Positions 1-12,202 of a stretch of 64,000 nucleotides of DNA are shown here, piece after piece. Source of the DNA: Sclerurus mexicanus (taxonomy: Eukaryota > Chordata > Aves > Passeriformes > Furnariidae); NCBI GenBank assembly GCA_013396755.1, contig VWZF01005807.1:1519746-1583745 (forward strand), in the 5' to 3' direction. The notes under the pieces were generated by a model, which was not told where the DNA came from, did not search any database, and saw nothing but the letters and a program-made list of their open reading frames with translations. How positions within the stretch are numbered: the stretch's first letter is position 1; every line of letters starts with the position of its first letter. Position numbers and translations under genes: made by a program.

Positions 1-617
1 TAACCTAACATCAGCATTTAATCTAATGTCCTTGTGTATAGGGATGACCACTGATATATTTTTATAAGCTTTCAGCCAAAATCAAAATACTGAATAAAAT
101 ATTAAGAATATTTCTGCCTGTAACACATTGCCCACTACAGTTTAATTGCATTCCAATTCCTTACAGAGGCGTTCAGAGCAACCACTCTTATGTGTTATTC
201 ATCCATTTATTTACTTACTTAACTTTCTTCAATTGGTCATCTGACAGCAAACTGGAAAGGAGGAATTATGCTTTGACAGCTTTGTTTACAGTGTATATAC
301 CCAGAAATTACCAATTTTATATTAACAATATTACTGAATTTTTTTGGGTTTGACCAAGCAGATCTGTATGGATTTTCCTGGCTGTATTCTTGGGCTATGG
401 ATCAGAAAAACAATTTTTCATGGAACCTTTCAATTTTCTTTATTAGGTCCTGTTTTCAAAGACTTTCCTTGAACTGAAGATGACTTACTGAAGATGTAAA
501 TGAAAATATTTCAGCATGGGTGAATTTAGATTTTTCTGGTTTTATCCTTGATACATAAGATGAGTTATGATATTTAAAATTCTTAAAGCTACTCATTGAA
601 ACTGCTTCTGTGACAGT

Positions 618-675
618 ATGGTGAGATTTATGTGAGATTTATGTGAGATTATGGTGAGATCTATGGTGAGATTTT
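618..675 (+). repeat. Short tandem repeat, 11-12 base unit
   Basis: About five imperfect copies of a unit close to ATGGTGAGATTT follow each other directly. Variants read ATGTGAGATTT and ATGGTGAGATCT. It is a small local duplication array with no sign of a mobile element around it. Confidence 0.75.
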
Positions 676-718
676 TCAGTTAGCCATTGGTTAGGTAGAA
701 AAAGGTGTTGTTTTGGGT

Positions 719-743
719 AAAAATAAATAAATAAATAAATTAA
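719..743 (+). repeat. (AAAT)n microsatellite
   Basis: About five tandem AAAT units with a final AATT imperfection. It is a short simple repeat. Confidence 0.8.
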
Positions 744-1655
744 AAGATAATGAGGGAGAGAGCACTTCCTGTGACAAACTTAAAATCTTTATAGCTATTT
801 TATTCTGTGCATGTGCAAAAATTCAAAATTCATCTTAATGTTGATTCTTTCTATTTTTACCTGTGAATGATAAAGAAAAAAACGTTTTTGCATTGTAACT
901 ACCTAATTAGCCATGGTGGGTTTTTTAAAAATACAGTACACCCACTCACTATTACTTAGAAATATTTCCTTTCTGTGGTCTAATTTAATTTGACATCCAG
1001 GTAAGTCAGTGTCAAACCATGAAAGTCAAGTTTAAAAAAAAAAAATCTAACCTGACATGTGGGCAGTAGGTTAGTTGTAGCTAAAGGGTCTTGCTTGTCC
1101 ATTACCATTTTGTAGCTTGCCTTTTAAATATACAATGTTGTCTTACCAAATTTGTTTCTCATGCTTGTGTCACAGTGAATGTTTAGAGGTGATACTTTGA
1201 CAGAATTCTATAATTGGTAATAACTTTAAAATGTCATTTTTTTTAAAATCTTGGACCTATAAAAATATAGAACCAATTAAAATTTATATCTTAAAGACAG
1301 AATTTTCAAAATCTTTTAGCAGCTTTTGGTGAAATAAGATGCAAAGCCAGTGATTACTTTAAGATATTATTGCTTACAATTTTAACATAAGGTTTGTGAT
1401 ACTGTTGTCTGTTGTTTTTTTTTTCTTTTTTTTTAATGTTGCAGCTCTTGCAGTTACAGTGCTGACTTCTTTTAAAAATAGACTGTGCCTGATTATCTGA
1501 TTTTTTTCCATTGTCAGCTGATTGTTTTGTCTAGAAAATCTCCCTGAACTTCATTAAATGTGTCTACAGTGTCACAAAAGAAAGAAGTGAATAAACTTAA
1601 AAAAATAAAGTATTTTAGATAAAAGTTATGCAAAAATATTAATAATTAGTGTGCT

Positions 1656-2340
1656 GGGGATTTAGCAGTGAAACTGCATGTGTGAATGCTGAGGCCATAC
1701 TTAATATTTTAAATAAGGGACTAGAGAGAAAACATTGCTATCTTGACATTTTCAAAGAACATGGAATTTCATATGGTATTGTTTGAGATACAAGAAGATT
1801 CTGATGTCATACAAAAAATAGAAATAACTTTAAATTTGGAGAAATTATATGGCAGGTCCTAATATGGACTTCAAGACTTTTTTCTGATGGCCTCCAAGAA
1901 AGACCACGTATAGTTGGAAACATAACAAATACTGGCTGGTGTAGTTTTCAAAAGGTGACATGAGGAAAAAGACCCATTAAATTGAAAAAGCTTATAAAAA
2001 GCCATAGGAAGCAAAAGAAAGCTCTGGAACAGGCTGTCAGAGAAAAAACAGAAATAAAACTTTTAAAAACATAAAGTTCTCTGTAAGGAACCGTGATTTT
2101 CAAGGCAGGAGTGGTAAGATAGCAGAAAAGGACACTGAGATGACATCAAACAGACCCCATAGCACAGCCCCAGGATGATGCACCTCACGCTGTGACCACT
2201 GAACTGGCTTGCACAGCCTTCCTCCTGGACAGCAGTCTTTCCCAGAGGACAGTGAAGTTGTGGAGCTTGTATATATCATGTATATTGGTGATTAAAGTGT
2301 TTTGGTATCTTAAGTCCATTTGGTCTCTGCACTGTCATTT
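1656..2340 (+). other. Unidentified moderately complex block, possibly an old repeat
   Basis: This block is less AT-rich than its surroundings, especially 2100-2330, and its texture suggests an old inserted sequence. It carries an ATTAAA at about 2291 followed by a T/G-rich tail, which resembles a polyadenylation region. There is no open frame of useful length, no terminal inverted repeat that I could find, and no match to CR1 that I recognise. It could be an old LTR, a DNA transposon remnant, or ordinary unique sequence. Confidence 0.3.
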
Positions 2341-5300
2341 AATTTGAAACTGTGAGACATGGTTTCTTACAATAACAGAATCCTGTCTGAATAAGGATCA
2401 TCCAATTCTGTTTTCCAGCACTGTTCAGCATTTTGCTTTCAGTTTGCTCATAGTCTACGTGGTTGGAGAGAGCCACTTAAAATCCTTGACCTTAAACACC
2501 AAAGCACAGTTTATATATATATTTGCTTATTTTAACTTGTATCTTTCACTATGTCTAGTAATACCCTCTTACAGTATTATACTTCATTCAATTTCCCCTA
2601 ATTAATATTAGACTGGTGGAAGTTTTTGGGCAAAGAAATGATATTAGATGTCTGTTAGATGTTTTCATCAAACTCTTTAGTATTTCAAAATATATCGGTA
2701 AGTTGTTTAATCTTATATTTTGTTTTGAAATAAGTTTTGAAATTGCTAGAGCAAGAAGGGAGTTTTATATATCTACAAAACAGGCTTATAGTGCTGTAAT
2801 GTTTTTATGTCCATATCTGGAATCTTGTTCTCGTGTCCTCTCCAGATTCTTTGCATGAGACTTTTAATTTGCCTCCGTCATCCACAGAGGGATATTGACA
2901 ATACAGAAAACACGTCTGTGTTTAAGAATAACAGTTTTCTAGAATTCTGTTTTGAGAATGCTAGTAAGTGGAGTTTCAAATTGTTGTTATAAAAGAATAT
3001 ACTAGTGAGAATTGAAATTTCCTAACTTGATATTAGCAGCAGAAGACAACACAAAATGCAATATGGAATTGAAAAATAGCAGCCAAAGCAATACAAACAT
3101 GCATATTATCAGCTCAAACAAATTAGAAGACTTAACATTTGATAAGAGCTGAAAAACTGCTCTAATACACATACTGATAATATGATAACCTTGAAAAAGT
3201 GCTATATGTAGTTCAATGTTAATCTGATAAGACCTTATTTAGAAAGTTTTAATTTGCTTGTTTTTTCATCCTGATTCTTGGCTGAGAAGGAAGAAATATC
3301 TACAAAAGTTAGAGGAACATGTTTCACAAGTTCCTTGAAAGAAGATGTGGAGCATGCTGTTGATTAGCTGAACAGAAAATAAGGTCTGGTCAAAGAGGAA
3401 ATTCCTCTGGGACAGAAGGTCTAAAAGGGTGGAGTGATTGTTGACAACAGAAAGTGGAAAGCTTGGAAGGATGACAAATAGGTATATTTAATCTGGGAAG
3501 GTAAGAGCAGAGAAGAAGGGGAATTTCATTTCAGAGGCTTTTAAGTGCACAAAGAATGAGTGAGATGCAGGACAAATGATTATTGGTTTTGGTAGCAGTA
3601 ATACAAAAAATGACATGAAAAATGAAGGCTGAAGACTGAAAAAATATATATAAAATAAACACAGACAGAAAAATCCCATCTGAAGTACAGTAGGTGGGAT
3701 GTGATTTTATTGGGTTACAAGACAAGAAGGGAGGACAGTGTTTTACACATCACTTCCCCACGACCCGTCTCCTAGACAATGCAAAGCCTTAACACATGTT
3801 TTAAGCATGCAATTTATGGATACAAGGACTTTGGTAAGGCAAGGATAATTACGCTATTACTGGGTCCCTGGTTTGTCTATGTTTATAGAACACAGTGGTT
3901 TCTTTGTTAACAGTGGGATTAAAGCTAACTGTATTTCATCATTTTCATTAGAAATAGAGATACCTTGACTAGAACATTTTTATCAGAATTAGTAGAAATT
4001 ACATATGTATTTGAAAGACAGAAAAATTAGTCCAAATTATTTTTCTTGTAAAATTCTTCTAAGTCTCTGCAGCCTTTGTGTGGAGTGTATGGGTGTGTGT
4101 ATATGTCTGCCTCAGAGGAACAAATAGTTTCACATTGTAATAATCACTGACTTGCTCCTAGTGCAGAACAGTCAGAAAAGAGGAGAGGATTCAGTTTAAA
4201 GTTTCAGAGAGCAATGAGAAGTAAATCTTAGTTTATTTTATAGTTTGTCAGAACTTATTAAGATAAAGGATTAAAACTTTTTAAAAGCAGAAAAAGCTGG
4301 TTCTTTTCTGTTGAGAGAAGGTTACTGTTCAGATTGTTTTAACCCATAGGGATTGTACAACTACTTATAAACCTGAAAGCTTAAAGTCTGTCTGATTATT
4401 AAATTCACACTCTCCTGGCCCTTGTATAGAAAAGAGTTTGTAGAGGGATTACTAACTTTAAAACCAGCATGGACAAATGAAAAAGGAAACACAGGGCAAA
4501 CAGACAAGTAAATATCATTAATCTTTAACTAATATTTCTTGTGATCCAAGGATTAAATTTAAATGAGAATTGTAAGAAATTTTATTTCCAGAAGATGGCA
4601 CTCTTACGCTGTGTATTTTTTTAGCACACGTTTAGTCACCATTTGTGACCGTAAATGCACTTCCCTATTCGTCTAAACTATTTAATTAATTATTGTCACA
4701 CAAAAGGTAGGGTAAAATATAAAACCGAATAATCTTCATGCAGCCTTTGCTTCAAGAAAATATATTTGTTTTGCCAGCAGCAAACACCACTAATTAAAAT
4801 GAATCATTGTCTTTAACTAAAAATTATACATAGATATAATTTTTTTTTTTAAAGAAAAGGCAGCTCTTACTGCCACTCCTAAAGTGATAAGTATATAATT
4901 TCTTGAGAGTGGAAGAGAGAGGTAGAGAAAAATATTGACAATTGGAATGATACAGCAACAGATGCAGTCATTGAACAGTTAAAGTAGCATAGACAGAGGA
5001 TGGTTATAACTATGCAATAAATGACATTCCTGAGTGTGATGAACCATGAGTAGAAGTTTCATTCTTTATTCGCTAATAAAAATCTGATAATTCAGACTTA
5101 CATCCTTAAGCAACTATATATATATTTTTAGCTATGATAAGTTTTCTGTTCTATTTTCCAAGGTGATATATATTTTCAGAATTAAAAGAATTGTATAACT
5201 CTATTTTTTATCTTTAATTGAAATATCTGCAGCATTTTTTTCAAATTTTTTTCACACAAACTTCGTATAGTGTTTAAAGTAAATTTTTTTCTTTATATTT

Positions 5301-8300
5301 TAAATTCTGTGATGCTATTACCAAGATACTTAAAAAATCAAAAAATAAAAATAAAGCTCTTAGTGCTATGCATAAAGAGTCAGACATTGAGTACAGAGTT
5401 TACTACAGAGGCAGTGAAAAGTCAAAGATTTGTATTCTTTAGAGCAGAATAGGCAAGACATTTAAAGACCTATTTATCCAGTTAATTAACATGTTCCTTT
5501 GTAAATTAGGAATATTTTTGCAAACAAATATTTTACAAAAATCTGCAACAAAGCAGAACTGAATGAAATTAATTGGAAGTGTTTAGCTGAGTAACATTTA
5601 TTTCTGCAGTACACTTTGTTAGATAGTGTGTGATGTAATATTGCAGAAGTTATTAATGCTATATGAAGCTAGTTTATTGACAGTTTTCTCCAATTTTAGA
5701 CATTGCAAGGGACATTGCAAGCTATATAATTTCTTTTTCAACAATGTACACAGTAATTATTTGTGCAGAATCCCTGCTGTTTTCTTTTCTCATTGATGTT
5801 GAGCTCATGTTCACAGGGACACTTATCTTGTTCAGGTAAAGCTTTCTGATCTGGAAATTTGTCTGTGGAACACAGGTCTCATCGCTATTTGTGAAATCGT
5901 GTTTTTTTGGTGTAGAATTAAAATAGATCAGGCTTCTGTGATACTACTTCATTATTTTTATATTTTAAAGAGTATAGGAGAACAAGCCTTTAAAAAGGAA
6001 GCGAATATATAAGCATAAAATTCTATGAATTGTGCTATTGTTCACTGAAATAGTGTCCAATGAAGAATGTAGCTCTTTGAGACCTTGGAAAACCCTCAAG
6101 CGTTTTGTTCTGTAGGACACGTGAATACATCTTGCCATGTTCTTGCATGGCAACGAGCGATGAAAGCACATTACAAATTTCCCTCTTCCACCCACGAGGT
6201 GCATGTGAGCTGATTTCAGGCTGAAAATTGTGTAGTCATGTTATTTTTGTTGTTTTGGTACAAATGTAATTATAAATACTGTTGGAATCACATAGATAAT
6301 TGCACAGGAGACTGTACTATTTTACATGACTCACTGGTTTAGACAGTACTTGTTCTGGGATGTGTGCATATTTCTGCTTGTTCAGTAGAAATAGTTTTAT
6401 GAGGCTGCACAATTCATGTCAGTCCTCTGAATCTCTTTTAAATCTCCCTATCCAAAGCCCATAAATGCAATAAGTTCAAGGTTAACAACATCACATACAA
6501 TTTTAAGGCCTACAGGGAAAAGAAAGGATCCAGTATCTTCTGTCAGAAGCAAGAAGAATAATCTTAACTTCTCTTTTACTGGTTTCGATTTAACTTATTT
6601 TTATTGATACAATTTGAATCCCAAGCTAAGTTTCATTCTGGCTTATGCTGATTTGAGCTTTGAAATATGACAAATATTTCCGAATTTCTATTATAGCAGC
6701 AATAGATACTTGTGCTTTTTATTAAAATACATAGTATTTCTTGACCTGTGATGCATTTTTTTACTTTGATCTTTTCCATTGCCAGTGAATTTTATGCTAC
6801 AGTTTTTACAATACCATTGCAAAACTTTAGTTCACATCAATTACATCCAAAATCTTCAATGCTGGATAACTTGTGTTGCAGACTTTTACCATATTTTCTA
6901 TGTTTCAAATAGTGAATACAATTTTTTATATAATTGAAAATGCAAACTTGAGACATTTTTGAATGTACAGAACCCTTAAGTTTTTGTAAATATTGTTCAT
7001 ATATATTACAAATATATAGCTGTATGTAGACTACCTATATAATCCTAAAATCCAGATTTATACAATTTATATAGGTTTATAATGTAAGACTATCACATTT
7101 TTTAATATAAAATGCAGATTTCTACATAAATAGTATTTACAGTTACTATATATCACTAAGGCAAAAGTATGAATTTATATGCATAACTTTTGAAACATGC
7201 AAAAATCTCATTAAAAATTGTAAAGTTTCAGCTCAAAATATCTAAGCTAAAAATTTTAAATAAGAGTCTCGACTGTTTTCTGTAATGTTATTCATGGCAC
7301 CATTCATAGTAAAATGGATTTGCTTGTATTACTTTAAGCACTTCTGAGACCCAAAGACTCTCCTTTGCTGATGGACTACTGCATGCACTGGGATCAGTCT
7401 GTTGTTCTATGCAGGGTGGCAAACCTCTGAAAAAGAAAAAAAAAGTAGTTCCTTTTGCTCACTTTTCTCTTTTGCAAGTACATTATAGTCAGGAGGCTGG
7501 TATTTAAGGCTTCCTTTGAGACTGTGATTGTTGCAGATTGAAACTCCTGTAAGTGGAATGTGGTATGGCATATCCTGTGTGAAAGTCCTCTTTAGTGATC
7601 CAGTCTTAGAAATCAGAAAGCTATACTAAATCAGCTTTCCTTTAAATGAAAGAGAGGGTCATGCTCTTCCTTTTATAGCAGTTCATTTAGTTCCTTTTTT
7701 GATGAAAGGAACATGTCTGTGAATCCTACATGGATCACAGTTACCTAAGTAACACAGGTGCAAAAAAAGCAGAGGGAAATAGAAGATAATGCTGAATTTT
7801 TGTTGTTTAGCATTAATGAGCTCCCTACCGACCAAACAGACTATTGTAGATCATAATATAACTAACTTTATTTCTGCAGTGTTAGTCAGGTAATACAGCA
7901 GCAAGCATCTTGAAAGCTAGTGCTTCTGTCAGAGAATAGGAATTTCAATGCGAAGTTATTAATTTCACTTTTGTTTAAAATAAACCAGAATCCAATACTT
8001 GTTAATTGTATATAGTTCATTTTCTCCCTATAAAGAAAGTGCCAGCTTTAGTTTCATGCTGTTGTTACTACAGATCATTTACTATATCCACAATCAAAGA
8101 AGGATTATTAATTTATTCTTGCAATATTTTTTTGCAAACCAGTATTGCCCTTGTGATTCAGATATCCTTCTGTTGTTCAGTTGTGTTGGTTGAATGTTTA
8201 GGGTAAGTCCAGAAGAATCTAACAATAGATTACATCAGTTGTACTAGCAGTGTAGCATAATGCTTTCTAAACCATTTAAATGACTTCAAAATGAAAGTTG

Positions 8301-9060
8301 GAATAATTTTGAAGTATCTTAAGGCTCAGAAATAAAACAATCATCTTTGAAAATTCATCTTAGGTTCCCATTGTGAATTAGAAAATGAAAAAATGTCCAG
8401 AGTCAAAATATTAAGTCACCACACATTAGGTTTATACACTTGATAATGAAAGGAAGGTATCTAATTTAAATGTACGTGATCCATATGCATTTCATGTGTA
8501 TGTGAATATGTTATATCTGGCAAAAGAGCCTGAACTCTGAATAAGGACATGCCTGGAATGTTATACTTTGAAAGGCTAAGTGTATAATTTGGCCCAAAAC
8601 ACTTATTTGGGGTTACAGAAAGGTATCATTGGAAATGTCTCTCAGACTTTCCATACTGTCCTAAAAAAAATAGATTTTCTTCATAAAAAAAAGGGGTGTG
8701 TGTGTTAAAAAACAGTAAAGAGTAATATATGACAAACTGCAAAATGTTAGGCAGGAGAGATAATGAAAAAGCATCTAATAAAATATTCTATTGATTAGAG
8801 AACTCATCAATGAATAGAGGAGAATCAGATGTTATTTCTTCCTCTATCAGTATTCATACAGGGATTTCTGTCCTACTCCCAGGGATATATCTTAAACACC
8901 ACTGTGCAAGATAATCCAGGTGAAAATATCCAACACACTTCTTGGTGTGACTATGCAGAAATCAATTCATGAAACTGTGAGCTAAGGTGACTGATCATTA
9001 TTACCTTACTCTCTTTACGCCATTTGCTGCTTCATCTCCATGGTGCATTTTTACTGGTAT
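2341..9060. other. AT-rich non-coding sequence
   Basis: I see no gene or recognisable transposon. Very AT-rich stretches occur around 5100-5360 and 6880-7260. A purine-rich plus-strand run lies at about 3400-3690. Reading frames here stay below about 92 codons, use unremarkable composition and show no family signature. Confidence 0.55.
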
Positions 9061-9073
9061 CTCAATTGGGAAC

Positions 9074-9260
9074 TATTTAGAGCAGAAGCTTGCTTTTTGA
9101 TTACTTGTCATTACAGTGCCCAGTACAATAGAGCTCTGATCTTTGATTGAGGTACACATAAAAGAAAAATCAGAACGAGATAATGGTCCTGTAAAATAAG
9201 CCTCCTGAACTGGCATTCTCTAAAATTACCTGACTCCACTGAAATCAATGGGTGTAATTG
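9074..9260 (+). repeat. Possible ancient amniote interspersed repeat
   Basis: The text around 9115-9150 (CAGTGCCCAGTACAATAGAG followed by CTCTGATC) and around 9232-9255 (ACTCCACTGAAATCAATGGG) resembles short phrases that recur in old amniote interspersed repeats. The match is from memory only. The copy would be very diverged and its family is not assigned. Confidence 0.35.
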
Positions 9261-10014
9261 TAGTTAATATCCTAAGCATAAGTAGAGGGTTGCCAAGATC
9301 TTTCCTTAACTTGGGAGGAGGGGGGTAATTTTCAGGAAAGTGTAATTAGTCTCATAGCTTGATGACAGCTGTAGCCAAAGATGCAGACCTGATTTCCCTA
9401 TTCAGCACCAGAATTAGTTTCTTATACCACTGTCTCTCACACCTTGAGCAAAATGATGAATTGGACATTGTGTTTGCTGAAACTCCTGTCAACTTGTTCC
9501 TCTAGTATATTGAGATACCTCTAAATGGCAACCCTGATCTCCAGCCTGTTAACTTTCCACCCAAGTCTGAAAATCAATCATGATTTGTTGAAAGTGTATT
9601 ATATACTGTTGCATAGATTACTGAATATATTTAACTATATAAGTATGAAGTGCAGAGAAATGCCTTTCATAACTAGCTGCCTGATAGATTTCAAAGTATT
9701 GAACACCACCTTTTACATCTGGCAGTCCAGCCAGCTCTACTGTCCTTTTGCAGTGCACTCATCCCATGCATATCTCCCCAGTTTAATTACAAGGAGATGA
9801 AGAAAATCAAACTAAAAACCTTCCTAAAATTTAGGTACACAACACCCATTTTTGTCCTCTTTTTGCAACCCATCATTTAATCTTGAATAGCAGTCAGGAT
9901 AGTCAGGCACAATTGGAACTTGCTAAAGGTCCTTGCTGACTGTTCCAAATGACCTTACTGTCCACAGGATGTGTAGAAATGACTTCCATGAGGACTTTAT
10001 AATCTTCTAAAGGA

Positions 10015-10240
10015 CTGAAGTGGAGACAACTGACTTATTAGTTCCCTTGTATTAGTTCCCTATTGTATTAGTTCCCTTCCCCTTTTTGATGATGGGCATA
10101 AACATCTGTCTTTCCTAGTCAATGGAAATTGAAGTAAATGAGGATGTTTCCATGATGACACCAACTAGGTTCTTCAGCACCTTTAGGTACATGGCGTCCA
10201 GTTTAATGGACATTTTTGTTTGCTGTTCTTTAAGCAGTCC
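10015..10240 (-). mobile_element. CR1 LINE ORF2 fragment, minus strand, degraded
   Basis: Read on the minus strand, this piece follows the order of the CR1 reverse-transcriptase region that lies before the catalytic core. First comes the stretch corresponding to a 'GPDGIHP'-like segment (complement of 10176-10215). Then comes the segment before the 'FKKG' block (complement of about 10075-10110), and last the 'NYRPVS'-like block (complement of about 10020-10046). It has no open frame and many small deletions, so it is an old dead copy truncated at both ends. Similarity was judged by eye against the general CR1 pattern. Confidence 0.6.
10036..10076 (+). repeat. Three-copy local duplication inside the CR1 fragment
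   Basis: TATTAGTTCCC occurs at 10036, 10050 and 10066, so a 14-16 base unit is present three times. It falls exactly on the part of the CR1 fragment that encodes the conserved 'GNY' block on the other strand, so it is a later local expansion within the dead element. Confidence 0.8.
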
Positions 10241-12159
10241 ATAAGTCATTAGTTTTCTGCTTCAAGGAGAATCTTTTCCTCTCTAACAAGACATAAACAT
10301 GTAGGAGGACTAGAAATAAACTTTGACAACAAAGACTGGGGAAAAGATGTTTTCAGCACTTTTCTATATGCCTTGTCATTTATTTAGCCTCTCCAAACTT
10401 TTGCTACAGCACATCAGAATGGGGAATGAGTTATTCTTTACATAAGTAAGAAGGATTATATTTTCATATCACTTTCCTCCTGAATAGTCATCTTGTGTAG
10501 TGCTTATCAATGCTTATCAGTTGTGTTAACGTCTTCTTTATTTGACTAGTTATCCAGGACAGACACCTATCTTTATATTTGCAGCTCTCAGTGAAAGTAA
10601 GGTCTCCAGACCCTGGCAGAATACTGATGCCAGTGTTGCCAGACCTTAGATGTGCTCTTACTCTAATTTTCTATAAGCAAAATCAGTGCAGCAGTGCAGC
10701 AGGAGACTGAGGTAAGGGCATAAATACCATTCCACAGAGTATCTGCACACATGATGTGCTTGCTTCATGCCTTTCAAAATATATTGGTTTTCATTGTATC
10801 TAACACACCACATCCTATATTATACAAATAAATAGCAACTTTTATTCACCAAGCAGATCAGTTTTACATTGTGTTCAGCTCTGTGATATGTTAAGTGTAG
10901 TTTCCTGCCTCAGTTTTAAGTTACAGCTGGTTTATAAATCCAGCCTGGTTGTGAGAATGTTGAATCTTTTTGGCCCTCTTCTAATTGCTTCCTTAATATC
11001 AGAAAATTGAAGAGCAGTAGCGTATAGCAAACATTTATTTCTCCAGTATGGGAAGAATATTCTGCTGAATTAAAATACAATATTTTGATCACACTTCAGT
11101 TTCTGGCTCAAACTAAAATGGTTAAGAAGTAAATATTTTCAACAGATTTTCTCATGCACTTGTAGACTCAACACAAGTTTTGTGTAGGGATATTTGATTA
11201 TTTACCAGAGCTGCTAAGGGTAGGAAATGGCTCTGTATCTTGACTGAGTTACCATATAGAGAAACTTATTGATAACAAGAGAGATGTTAATTTCACATGA
11301 ATTCAAGGCAACCCAGGCAAATTAATTAAAGAGAAATAACCTGAACATCCAGAAACTCCCTTCTAGATGAGCAAGTCCTTGAACTCATATTTATTAAAAG
11401 TTGTGCATATACTTGAAAGAAACAAATCTATGTTTGTCCTCATCTTATATTCTTTTCCCTTGGCATCAACTTTTGAATTCTGTTAAAGAGAGGACACAGT
11501 GGACTGGTAGAGTTCTGAGCCAAATTTGCAAGCCTCTTACGATTTGTCCCTAGCTAGAAGCCAGAAAGTGGAAATGGACTTCTACCTTTAACTTTCATTG
11601 TGGAAATAACCTTCAGGGAATACCATGACAAGGAGAAATAAACATCTCCCATAGAACCCCTATACACACAAACAGATCAAAGGAGTAGACCACAGTTAAA
11701 GTAACAATGTGGAATGGGCAAGATGATAAATCTAGCAGTACCAGCTCCAGTAGGGCTGCTTTTTTCAACATAAAATAAGACTAAAAACCATCCATGTGTC
11801 TTCTCTGCATGCTATTTCCATACCAGTTTTGTGTATGTCCATTGTATTACTGGTCAAAATGAAAATTCTTTACCAGACTACACATGCCTGGAGTGAGCTT
11901 TATCAAAGTTGTCTGTCACCAAAGTATAGCCATGTTCTAGATCTAAAATGGATGCCACTAATAATTAAATCAAACTGTTCTTGTCTTACTACATCAAATT
12001 TTATTTTTGGTTTTAGATATGCTATATGCAAACTAAACAGTAGCAGACAGCCTAATGCACCATAAAAAAATTGCATTTGAATGTGTGGGAGGGAAATAAA
12101 CCTGTGCAAAACTAAGAGTTTTTCTGTGCATGTTCCATAATATTGACAAACTCCCTTCC

Positions 12160-12161
<2 letters not shown>

Positions 12162-12200
<39 letters not shown>
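12162..12200 (+). repeat. Poly(A) tract, 39 bases
   Basis: An uninterrupted run of 39 A follows a C-rich hexamer. An AATAAA lies at 12095-12100, 62 bases upstream. The run could be a simple mononucleotide repeat or the tail of a reverse-transcribed copy, but I do not recognise the upstream sequence as a gene. Confidence 0.9.

Positions 12201-12202
<2 letters not shown>

Larger units (their letters stand above)
1..1655. other. AT-rich non-coding sequence
   Basis: I see no gene, RNA gene or recognised transposon here. The sequence is AT-rich with short A and T runs. It holds two small tandem repeats that are listed separately (618-675 and 719-743). Confidence 0.6.
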
